Positions 44,544 to 54,399 of a stretch of DNA of 64,000 nt are shown here, piece after piece. The notes below the pieces were generated by a model. That model saw nothing but the letters and a program-made list of their open reading frames with translations, did not search any database and was not told the DNA's origin. The position numbers were made by a program, and so were the translations under genes. This DNA comes from Chiridota heheva. Taxonomy: Eukaryota > Echinodermata > Holothuroidea > Apodida > Chiridotidae. Position 1 is the stretch's first letter; every line of letters starts with the position of its first letter. The DNA is taken from the NCBI GenBank assembly GCA_020152595.1, contig JAIGNY010002236.1, forward strand, positions 275,001 through 339,000, in the 5' to 3' direction.

Positions 44544-44673
44544 GTAAGTATGCTACTTATAATTTCTTCACCAAAACTGATGATTTTAAGATAATATATG
44601 ATTAAGTAATGTTTAAAATAAAAACATTTGAAGTCCATATGCAAGAGTTCAATAATAGATCAATAATTATCAG

Positions 44674-45209
44674 TCCGGAAGCAACCCGAAAAACTGGGTA
44701 CTTTGAAATATTCCCAAAATTGGATACTTTTATGTATTACGTCATCGCATGAGCCCACACATTTGACTAGCTCTCACTAAATGTATGGGGATTTCTCATT
44801 TTCCGCTCCGGATTGTCCAAAAATTCACTGATTATCCTGAAATTTTGGAGACGGATAGTAAATAGATATTCAAAACTTTTTGCCGCTGCTTTTTGAAATT
44901 CATCGTCGCCTTTTTGGGAGATTCAGCGAAACAGATTGCTCATAAACAATTTTGTTGGGGGTAATTTTTTTCGCCAGTGCACCACAACTGGTTATCAAAG
45001 GCCGTGGACATTGACTTGATTGCTGATGTTATGTCTGTCCGTACGTCGTACCTGTGTTCTCGTCCGGGTCGTATTAAGCGTTTCGTGATAGCATTGATGC
45101 TATCATAACCGAATACGCAGGCGACGACCCCGTCATTGTAATTGTGTGTTTACTCGTCGTCGTCGTGGGTATTTTAAGTACCCAGTTTTTTAGGGGGGTT
45201 GCTTCCGGA
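44674..45209. mobile_element. TIR element with TCCGGAAGC ends (536 bp)
   Basis: The left end, TCCGGAAGCAACCCGAAAAA then CTGGGTACTT (44674-44703), is matched by the complement of the right end, TCCGGAAGCAACC...AAAAAACTGGGTACTT. TIRs are about 35 bp with a small indel. No transposase is present. It contains the segment ATAACCGAATACGCAGGCGA and onward (about 45106-45150), which recurs in reverse at 58455-58500 inside another element. Confidence 0.8.
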
Positions 45210-45856
45210 TCGATTATAGGGAATTACCACAAATTCACATTTAAGCTCATAAGAGTCTTAATGTTAGGTGTTTAAGAGAGAAAATGTGCTTTTTTGGTCA
45301 CGGAAAACTGACACTTCGTCTTCTAATAGGTAGCACAAAACTAATCAGTACCCCTGAAGAAACCTACGTTGAAAAGATCACCTGACCGTGTTTTTTTCCC
45401 CTTTTACTAACCTTTTCTCATGGGGGTTGTTATTTTTGGCTAAGGTAGCGGTAAAGAATAACTTGATTGGCCCAAAAGTGCCAAGAAAGCGCAAGGTACC
45501 GGCAAGATAAGGAGGAGGGAAACGAAACCTAACGTAAGTTGATAAAATGGTATTTTATAGAACATAAATATTTTACAGAACACTACGACCTTGTGGTTGG
45601 AGAAATTAAATCCAGATTTTGTGAGAATGATTTTACCATTCTAAGAAACACAGAATGAAGCCGTATTGATGGGTCGAGAAGTTACGCAAAATGACTTGAA
45701 CGAAATAGCGCAGATTTACCAAATCGACAAGAGAACTTGAAAGTGAAAGTGAAATGTACAAGAGCTTGGTGCATCGACATGACGATTGGTTTAGGCAGCC
45801 ATGGCAAAACGGATCCAAAATAATGAACACTTGACATCCTCTTCCCCTCTTATTAG

Positions 45857-46063
45857 GGAGCACTTTCAGCGCACAATGTGAAGGCGGTTCTGCTGTACCT
45901 TCCTTCTGAAATCATCAAGAGTTTATCGGTCTATACCAACTTCTTCGGCATCGTGCGAGAGGTCGTTTTCCTGCTTGAAACGGCTGAAATCATATTACAA
46001 GATCACCATGCATCAGCAAAGATTGACAGGGCTGGCGATGTTTATGATAGAAAGAGGAAGTGA
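45857..46063 (+). CDS. Candidate small gene, terminal exon (unrecognised)
   Basis: Acceptor TCCTCTTCCCCTCTTATTAG/G at 45856/45857 has a strong pyrimidine tract. The phase-0 frame, matching the donor at 44543, runs for 68 codons to TGA at 46061-46063. It reads GALSAHNVKAVLLYLPSEII, then a helical-looking middle (FFGIVREVVFLLETAEIILQ) and a charged end (KIDRAGDVYDRKRK). Joined directly to exon 1 the product would be 86 residues; further exons in between are possible. AATAAA occurs at about 46231. There is no signal peptide, and no domain was recognised. It could also be the last exon of a longer plus-strand gene. Confidence 0.45.
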   Translation, partial: GALSAHNVKAVLLYLPSEIIKSLSVYTNFFGIVREVVFLLETAEIILQDHHASAKIDRAGDVYDRKRK

Positions 46064-46340
46064 ATTGGACGTGAATGAAATCAGATTCGTTTGCAAAAAG
46101 GAAATGCTGAAAATGTTTAAAAAATAAGCTGCGCTATTTGTATTTCAGTTTCAGATTATTTGACAATCATATTTGAATGTTTGAATGTTTGAAACCAAAG
46201 TGCTCTAAAATTAGTCTGGGAGAAATCCGAAATAAAATATTCACTTAAATCTAAAATGGAATGTTAGTGTATTGTAAGCCTCAATAGAGCAACAGTACCA
46301 TGTAAATATGTTTCGACATGATGCAAATCATACTATAATA

Positions 46341-46956
46341 TAGGGATTTCATCACGTGACTCTTAACTCATCTGGAAGCCATTTTGCCTGAAAAACGTCG
46401 TTGCGTTTCATGCGTCTTCACATAGCTCAGTCACATCACACGTACAACAAACATACTGCCTGCTAACCTACCTACCAGTTCAGCGAATTTGATTGTTTTT
46501 GCTCGCGGCCGTGATTTTACTTCATATTTTTCTAACGTTTTATATATTCCCGGGTATGCGAAGAGTAACTTTTACGTGAACGCCATCTGAATGTTCGGTA
46601 TACGCAGACAAAGCCTACATACCTGGCATAAAGTGCTCACCAGCTCACTGCAAATCCTAGTGTGAACCAAAGGTTGAAAGATGTTGCGTCGTACAGCAGA
46701 AACTCACTTCGAACGTCGATCAGGATCAGATGGAAATTGAGAAAATGTCTTTTTATTCCCCGGTACACGTCTATTAGTGCAACCAACGACACAGCAAATT
46801 TCCGGCATAATTATCTTACAAAAATTATCTTATATAACAACATGCAAACGTTTGTAAGTCTAAGTAAGTGTACAGCAGACGATCGTTCTCGCCCGACAAA
46901 ATGGCGATTTAAACAAGGTCATGTGACATCATGACGTCAGCTGAAACACCCTTATA
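46341..46956. mobile_element. Non-autonomous TIR element, copy 2 (TAGGGATTTCATCACG)
   Basis: Second copy of the element at 22213-22821, colinear throughout and roughly 88-90% alike by eye. The left end is TATAGGGATTTCATCACGTG; the complement of the right end is TATAAGGGTGTTTCAGCTGA. TA outside both ends may be a target duplication. Interior palindromic GCCATTTTG/CAAAATGGC is retained. Confidence 0.82.
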
Positions 46957-48586
46957 GACTGATAGATGAAGCAAAGTTTCAAATTTTGATAAAATAGGGA
47001 TTAAACGATTAGATTAATTAAGTAGTAAAGTAAAAACTCATTATTGTCAGGATTGTCACACTTTGACCATTATCAAATCTTGGATGTGTGCGCTATTCTC
47101 TTAAGTGTGTGGTGGCAGCGGTTTTACTCCATTCCATGGCAAAAGCTACCGTCTTGCAGGTGGGTCACAAATGAAAAATGACATTTTACCCAACATACAG
47201 GGAGCTTTCGCAACCAAACACTAATCCTAACAGCTTAGAATTAGAATTGGACTTCAAAATATATATCTGTATATATTACTTTTCCCCAAACTGCCAAACA
47301 GGATAGCAATGGCACAAATTTCCTCTTGGCTTAAATTCTGGACCTTAACCTTGTCGAACCCCTAACTTACTGTTCAAATGAGTGCAATTGCTATCCAGAA
47401 AAAAATCGCGAAAAAATAACGGCCCTGAGCGGGATCATGCGATCTCATCGACATCTCGAGTTTTAAAATCATTTGGTTATGTTTCTAGATTATACCCTTC
47501 CTTAATTCCTAATACCCCCTCACCATTTCCAAAGTTGTTTTCTTTTTGTGTGTTTTTAAGGGAAAGTAATATTGCCCAGCATACAGGGAGGTTACGAAGC
47601 CTTCCCCTAACCTATAGGGTGCGAATAGTTTGCTCCCAAACTGTAAAAACCTCCTTGCTTGTGGGGCAATATATACTCCTCCGTTTTTAACATAGGTCTA
47701 GAATTTCGAAACGCAATGGGCAACATTAAATGAGGTGGGAGGGAGGAGGGTTAAGATGAGCAAGGTATGTTAGGGGAGCGGCACACACAGACGTTTCTGG
47801 CTAAATCTACAATAATGTAGGTAAAGTCATGCATATATACTGCATTCATTCACAACGAAATTAAATTCATTCAGATGATATACTGACAACTTTACTCAAC
47901 TGTGAGTTTCTTTGATTATATCAAAATATCTGGGTTAATCTATTTCTCGTTTCATTTCTTTACTTACAAATTTAATATCTAAATGCAAATCGTAGTACAT
48001 TAAGTTAAAATAAGTTAATCAAGCTCATTGTGAGTAGAAAACACTTACGCGAAATTAGGTGTGATTGTTCCTTGTCGATTAAAATGATCCTCTAGTGAGT
48101 ACTTAAAACTGCTTATCGCGTTACTGTACTCAGCATATGAATAAGTATAAACACAAGTACGAGTAACATGCATACGTATACGCAGAATAACTATCCACTC
48201 ATGACGTACACGAAATATCGTTCTTTCGTGAATTAGGTGTGTGTACATTTATTTAACATATAGTTCACAAAATGTATTTTAAGAAAATATTGTTTCATTT
48301 GCATAGAGTACAGAAAATAATGATACAAATTAAATGTGATAAAAACTGTAGCATCAATTCCAGATAATGCCCGAGGTTATACGGTTTGAAGTTACGTTAG
48401 GCAGACAATGTTCATGGCTATAGGTCTAAGCATTAATCAATAACGTTAGGCCTCGCCTTGGAACATATACTGATAGCAGGCCCATGCACAACGGCACAAT
48501 ATGGCACTCAATGTAGGCTCAATGTAAAGTTTTCAATACACATTTTAAGTGCCCCTATGTTGGAGGTCAATTATCATTGCAGGAAG
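46957..48586. other. Stretch without recognised gene
   Basis: No gene established. A minus-strand donor, AATTTCGC/GTAAGTG, ends at 48049 after an open frame reading YSNAISSFKYSLEDHFNRQG. This could be an upstream exon of some minus-strand transcript but has no confirmed start or acceptor. Confidence 0.35.
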
Positions 48587-49184
48587 TTAAAGGAATATTC
48601 CCATGGATTTTCATTTTGTTTTTATATGATAGAGACTTTTTTAGAAACAAAGTGGTGAAAAAACTATGGTAATATGTTATTCCATTTAGAAGTAACGAAC
48701 TATTAAAGTATTTTTGAATTTGGATAAAAAGTGACTGATTGGCAACATCTGTGATGTCATAGAGACAATTTCAACAAATTGTCTTTTGTTTTTTTTTAAA
48801 GATATGGATTTGTTTTTTCTCATTGAAAATGTGATGTACACCAAGAAAAAACAACAAGTGTTTTCTTATATATTCCACCCTGTCTCTTTAATGAACCATA
48901 AATGCTGTTCGATAATGTAAAACAAGTGTGATTAAATCTATATGAAATGTATAAGAGGCAATTCCAGTACAGTTCTTAATAAGAACTGTACTGGAATTGC
49001 CTTGATGACATCACCAAGCTGAAGGATACTGTACGAGGTGTGTTAAAGAACATTTTTCCTTTCTTTAAATTGTTATAACTTCTAAATGGAATAAGATATT
49101 GACATAGTTTTTTCACCACTTTGTTTCTCTAAATTTTCTCTATCATATTTGAAAAAATAAAAATCCATGGGACTATTCCTTTAA
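48587..49184. mobile_element. Complete TTAA-flanked palindromic element, AGGAATATTCC family (598 bp)
   Basis: TTAA/AGGAATATTCCCATGGATTT at the left; its complement, AAATCCATGGGACTATTCCT followed by TTAA, at the right. The arms pair over most of the length (TTTCTA.AAA, CATTTAGAAGTAACGAA and so on). The interior includes a perfect 45-nt palindrome at 48957-49001. Non-coding. Confidence 0.88.
48957..49001. repeat. Perfect 22-bp-stem palindrome
   Basis: GGCAATTCCAGTACAGTTCT and onward is followed, across a single central A at 48979, by its exact complement. It sits near the centre of the AGGAATATTCC-family element and is its best-preserved inverted part. Confidence 0.9.
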
Positions 49185-49598
49185 GTATATAAAGATACAA
49201 ACTTTTTAAATGGAAAAAGAGTGTCTCAAAATACACTTCCATGCATGTCTGTGCTCTACAAATGAAATGATTATATGTTCTGAAAATACATTTTGTGAAC
49301 TGTATGTTAAATAGATGAATTATACTGTAGCCTGATTCAGGCAAGAGCGGTACTCTGTTCTCAATTCTCTTTTTTTTAACTGTTTACTCAATGTTGGTTT
49401 ACTCACATAAACAACTACACCACACAGTGAATGTATTTACTTGAAAGTGGGTTAGATATGGGATAAACTATAATATACACAGATGTGAGTAACAATAATT
49501 AAAAGATTCGAATAACTTACTAAATTTTATTCATTTCCTTGTGTTACTTTATTCACAATGTGCGTAAAAAATGGAACGTAAAGTTAATCAATCTTTAA
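49185..49598. other. AT-rich non-coding stretch
   Basis: Nothing recognised. Confidence 0.45.
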
Positions 49599-49955
49599 GG
49601 TTTCCCGCGAGCCCATAAGCGCAATTATTGTTCACTATTTTGGCGTCACTCAGTCTGTGTGTGCAGAAATTTGTTTTGTACAGTAAGTTGCATTGACTAC
49701 AAGAACGCGCGCCGCCGTTAGATAGCTGTACTGCACCAGTACCGCGTAGGATGTAACTGACAGCTTATTTTAAGCAATCACCGCACGAATTTGCGCAAAC
49801 ATCCTACGCGGTACTGGTACTGTACAGCTGGCTAACGGGCGCGCGCTTCATGTAGTCAATGCAACTTACTGTAGAAAACAATTTCTGCACGTACAGACTG
49901 AGAGACGGCAAAATGGTGAACAAACGTTGGACTTACGGGCCCGCTGCGGGCTTTG
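49599..49955. repeat. GC-rich long hairpin with ~155-bp arms
   Basis: The left arm (49599-49753) runs from CCCGCGAGCCC through TTGTTCACTATTTTGGCGTC, GTAAGTTGCATTGACTACA and GCGCGCGCC to CAGTACCGCGTAGGATGT. The complement of the right arm (49800-49955) repeats these in order with about 85% matching by eye. The loop is about 45 nt. The arms are CpG-rich, unlike the surrounding AT-rich sequence. Probably a foldback element. Confidence 0.85.
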
Positions 49956-50904
49956 TAAATCTGATTGCTGGTTAAATGGTTAATGGGGCACTCCGGAGCA
50001 GTGGAAGATCTTACTAATGTTCATGGCACTGTTACCAAAAGGTTTCATTGGGGTAAGGAACAAGAGTGTCTGTGGGTGGTATAATCAGAAAGGCATAGCA
50101 TTCTGAAGTAAAACCCTCACGTGTTGACCCTATTGCCATGTACCAAAGATGGAAAGCTGCTACCACTCCGAAGCGTTCTTAATATTCTACATAAGATGTA
50201 CGATTGTCATGGGTTGCAAAAGCCATCAAACACCGAAACTATAAATTCTTCATAACTGCAGGGTCTTTTCCGACGTTGATAGTAGCCTATACCAGCATAT
50301 AGAAATGGTAGCAGCCTATGGTAATCTGGTGATAACCGATACAATCCGATGTTTATCGATACAATCCTGTGAATACCGATACCTGTAAAGAAGAAATTTG
50401 AAATACCACGAGCGAAATTGTTTATATGGGGAAGTAGCGGCGCAACGGGGAGGTAGGAGGGGAAGGGGGAATTCTCCACGAATCATTTTCCCCACAATTT
50501 CCCTTCCCCCCCCCTCCTTACCAAAAATAAATAAAATGTAAAGCTTACTACGGGCCCGCTTATAATGATTAACCGAATATCCTTCAATTTGTGTTTCACG
50601 TGGGCTATGCAACCACAAAATAGTAGGTGACGACCCTCTATTAAAGTGTCTTCAACATTTGTTTGTCCTTGTATCAGTTCGCGTTTGAAATATTTGGCCA
50701 AAACATTGCAAACATGTGCCTTCTTTTTCGGTTACCTTGTAAGGTAAATTTTTCAGACAGCTCATGTATGAAACTGTTTTTTCAACCTGTGATATCTGCA
50801 GGGCCGGCGAGAGATTCTCGAGGGCACAGGGAAAACTAACTTTTGGGGGCGCCTCGTACTTCCAACAATTCTGAAAAGCAAGCACTATACTTTTAGTCAA
50901 ATAT
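49956..50904. other. Non-coding stretch with dispersed repeats
   Basis: Minus-strand open frames at 50207-50900 have no splice or domain support. G/C-run blocks at 50430-50520 and CAGGGCCGGCGAGAGATTCT (50801) resemble dispersed repeats. Confidence 0.4.
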
Positions 50905-52995
50905 ATTCTGTTTTTAGTATGACTGATCTCAGCTGCTTGATAAACACATCAGTGCGTGAGAGCTACAAAGTTGAAGTTCATAACCGCTTTGAAGCACTGC
51001 AAGCTTAACAGGTGGATGAATTAGTTGAAGCTACCTACTCCAACCTCATCACCGCTCACGAAATAGCAACCAAAAAACACATCCCTAAGAGGTTAAAGCG
51101 CTCCAAAAGAGTACCATGCCAGAGTAGTGAGGAAAATATAGACTTTACAGAGTATGATTATTTGAAACAGGAATTAAAATCGGCATACACAAGAAACCAG
51201 GAAAAATATATTCGTAAGAAGACAAAGGGGATCACAGATGCTGCTCACCAGCGTAAGTCCAGGATAGCTTGGTCAATTATTAATGAAGTAAGTGGCAGGA
51301 AAAGCTCAACCAAAGGAAAAATCAGAGCAGATACACCTAAAGAAAGACTTGAAAAGTGGCAACAGCATTTTCAACAACTGCTAGGGCAACCACCAAACAC
51401 AAATGATGCTGCAATCTTACCTGTAGTTGAAGGTGAGCTTCCTATTAACACTGAACCATTCACTATGACAGAGCTAATTACAGTCATCCAAACTATGTCC
51501 CTTAACAAAGCAACTGGTTATGATAACGTACCAACAGAGGTTTGGAAAAGTGGAATATTAAACCAGCAACTTCTGGGCATTTGCAACATGGCTCTGCAAG
51601 GTAACATACCAACTGCATGGACCAAGAGTGAAATTATTCCTATACCAAAGAAAGGTGACCTTGGTGTGACCAGTAATTACAGGGGTATCAGCCTTACATG
51701 CATCTTAGCAAAGATCTTTAACAAACTATTGTTACATCGTATCCGAGCACACATTGAACCGTTTCTTCGTAACAATTAGAATGGTTTTAGACCAAAACGG
51801 GGCACAATATCGCAAATTTTGACACTTCGCAGACTCACTGAAGGCATACATGGCATAAAGGCAAAACACCTACCTGCGGTGCTCACTTTTGTTGATTTTC
51901 GCAAGGCTTTTGATAGTATTCATCGTGAAAAAATGCTGCAAATCCTCCTTGCTTATGGTATACCGCCTTTCATTGCCAATGCCATTGGTATTATGTATAA
52001 AAACACAACAGCAAGGGTCAGAAGTCCTGATGGTGATACAGACTTTTTCCAAATTCTGGCCGGAGTTCTACGGGGAGACACTCTTGCTTTCTTCCTGTTT
52101 ATCATAACACTCGACTATCTGACTATGCTTTGAGGAAAGCTATGGAGAACCATGAACACCTGGGTTTCACCTTCAAGCAACGGCAGAGCAGACGCCACCC
52201 ATCTACAACATTAAGTGACACTGATTTTGCAGATGACATTGCGCTGCTGTCAGACAACATTGCTGATGCTGAACATCAATTACACAAAGTTGAACAGGCT
52301 GTCAAAGAGGTTGGTCTGACAATAAATAGTCAAAAGACTGAGTACATGATGTACAACCATCCACAAGCTAGCCTCAAGGACATTAACGGTACCACTTTAA
52401 AGCAAGTCACCAACTTTCAGTATCTTGGTTCGTGGGTAGACTCCACCAAGAAAGACATAGATGTCCGAATTGGAAAAGCATGGACTGCCTGTTCCAAGCT
52501 GAGCAACATATGGCGTAGTGATCTCTCCAGAGATCTCAAAATCAATTTCTTCAAGGCAGCTGTTGAAAGTGTGCTGTTGTATGGATCTGAGGGATGGACT
52601 ATGACAAATGCACTTTCAAGGAGACTAGATGGTACGTACACAAAATTGCTGAGATTTGCCCTTAGTGTGTCATGGCAACAGCACCTCCCTAACAGCCAAC
52701 TTTATGGAAACTTACAGCCTATTTCTGAAGTCATCCAGGCAAGGCGCCTTAAATTTGCTGGCCACTGTTGGAGGAGCAGAGATGAAGTCACACATCAGAC
52801 ACTTCTCTGGGACCCAAAACATGGGAAAAGAAGTCGTGTTAGGCCAGCAATAACCTACATTGATGTTCTTGAGAAGGACACTGGAATTGAAAGAGAGGTC
52901 CTGCCAGGTGCCATGGATGATCGCAAGCAGTGGAGAATCTTATCGGCGGTGCCCAACTTCGCTCGATATGATGATGATGATGATGATTCTGTTTT
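50905..52995 (+). mobile_element. 5'-truncated non-LTR retrotransposon with target-site duplication
   Basis: A 2,071-bp body (50915-52985) is flanked by identical ATTCTGTTTT at 50905-50914 and 52986-52995. The 3' end is a (GAT)n run, as in RTE-type LINEs, and no poly-A is present. The insert starts inside the linker before the reverse transcriptase, so the endonuclease part is missing. Clade assignment (RTE-like) rests on the tail and on C-terminal motifs (RLKFAGHCWRS, HGKRSR.RPA) and is tentative. Confidence 0.88.
50919..52985 (+). pseudogene. Reverse transcriptase of the LINE, disrupted
   Basis: Encodes the pre-RT linker, RT fingers and palm, and the thumb/C-terminal region. Recognisable motifs in order are NKATGYDNVPTEVWK (about 51507-51552), IPKKGDLGVTSNYRGISLT, NGFRPKRGT, FVDFRKAFDSI (motif A), AGVLRGDTL (motif B, where QGD is usual), FADD (motif C, about 52227-52238) and TINSQKTEYM. 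Visible lesions are an in-frame TAA at 51006-51008, a TAG at 51777-51779 (one transition from CAG) between NN and NGF, and an 8-bp near-duplication at 52119-52126 that shifts frame just after ITLDY. The catalytic Asp residues of motifs A and C are intact, but the element cannot make a full protein. It reverse-transcribes its own RNA in live relatives; here it is a fossil. Confidence 0.9.
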
Positions 52996-54016
52996 CCGGT
53001 TTTGCCTTGCATTATCAAGCAAGCATGGGTTTTGGCCGTTTTTGTTCCTGTCAACCTGTGGTTATGTTTTTCTTGTAATTTTAAATATACTCATGCAGGT
53101 ACATCTTGGGAACCCTAAGCATGGGGCAACTGCCACCTGCGACACTGATTATCTGTGGATCCTTCAAGGAGCGGTTATATTATGCGAGTCCACAAAGCAT
53201 GAAATGACGCACGTATGGGTCATAATTATATAGGGGCGTGTGTGAGCCTGGGGCCTCAATCATGCAACCCCTATGGCCAAGTTGAACATAATCAAAAAAT
53301 CACAAATTTACGAATTACTGCAAAATAATCTTCCAATAAAGCAATACTTACTCGGTTCTAACTTCTCCACCCAAAGACTTGGGCATCAGTCTATGATTTG
53401 TTCTGCTGCGCTTTACTCTGAAACGAATAGAAAGAAATGTTTGGAAAAATTAACAATTGGCTACAGGAGTGGGGGTGAGGTGGGTGGGGGTGTCCTCATA
53501 AAAAAATCGAGAGAACAATAAAAAAAGTGATATCAATTTTAAAGGAAAACTTGTGGCAACGAAAATGGAAAAATGCTAAACAATTTTTAGAAAACTTGAT
53601 TACTGAAAGTGGGATGCAAAGTCAAAAGTGGGGATGGGGAGCAAAATCACACAAAGATACAAAATTTTCCCACAAAGATAACAAATTCGGCAAAAAAAGG
53701 AGGGAAAGTGCCAAATCGCGCCTTTACCATATGTCGCGAATGCTAGAGTTCGGCTCCTCCAATAAATTAAAGTATCCTACGGTTCTGGGTTGTAATTTCC
53801 GGGAGACTGGGGGACATGTCGCCCACTTTTCAGCAGAATTGTAATAAATCAGTACATTTTGAGGATATTTTGTCTTTTGTCCGTCCCCCCCTCTCCCTTC
53901 TTCTCACACACACACACACACATACACACACACACACTTTTTGGCTAAAAGGCCGTACCCCCACTTTAGTAATGGTACATATAACTTATAAAGATGATCT
54001 CACCCCTCCTAGTTAC
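52996..54016. other. Non-coding stretch
   Basis: The LINE frame runs on by chance to 53233 beyond the target-site duplication. After that there is nothing but a dispersed AAAATC-rich block (53520-53720) and (CA)n at 53905-53937. Confidence 0.5.
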
Positions 54017-54124
54017 TGATGAAGCTTTGACTGCTATAATGCACGCCATTATGGCCACAAGCGTCTCTATGATGGCGAGGGTCAGCAATATGGCGTCGAC
54101 AGTCAGGCGACCGTTACCGGATAT
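54017..54124 (-). CDS. Orphan MS4A-like TM4 exon
   Basis: Acceptor TTTTTCCTATGTAG/A and donor GCTTCATCA/GTAACT enclose 36 codons, phase 0 at both ends, exactly as exon 5 of the MS4A-like gene. The peptide RLTVDAILLTLAIIETLVAI aligns with RIAIDSVLIVIASAELIATN of that exon (R, D, L, E and hydrophobic positions shared). It lacks the NRT sequon. The exon is open and its splice sites are intact, so it may belong to a working paralogue. I could not find TM1-TM3 or tail exons in the expected order, apart from a possible start exon at 59697-59764. A partial tandem duplicate is the other explanation. Confidence 0.65.
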
Positions 54125-54332
54125 CTACATAGGAAAAATAAATGCATAAATTAAGGAGTTGATTTAGAAAGTTTGTGGATTTTCAACCAATCAGAAGCAA
54201 GGATTGTATCAGAGCATGTAATGAAGACAAAATAGTTTACTAAAAACACATTCCCAATTACTGCCAGGCATTCTAAATTTAAGCATACTTATTTGGTTTC
54301 AGGCGGACAAGGAAATTGGAGGAAAGGGGCGA

Positions 54333-54397
54333 GGGGGTGTTAAAAGGGGAGGGTGCGTTAAACGGGGAGGGTGCGTTAAAGGGGGAGGGTGCGTTAA
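54333..54397. repeat. Short 18-bp minisatellite
   Basis: Nearly four units of GGGGAGGGTGCGTTAAAC with G/A variants, starting from GGGGGTGTTAAAAGGGG. Confidence 0.9.
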
Positions 54398-54399
54398 AG

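Noticed and set aside
52130..53233. Treating the last 80 codons after the LINE's Asp run as part of its protein
   Set aside because: The target-site duplication at 52986-52995 shows that the element ends there; the frame continues by chance.
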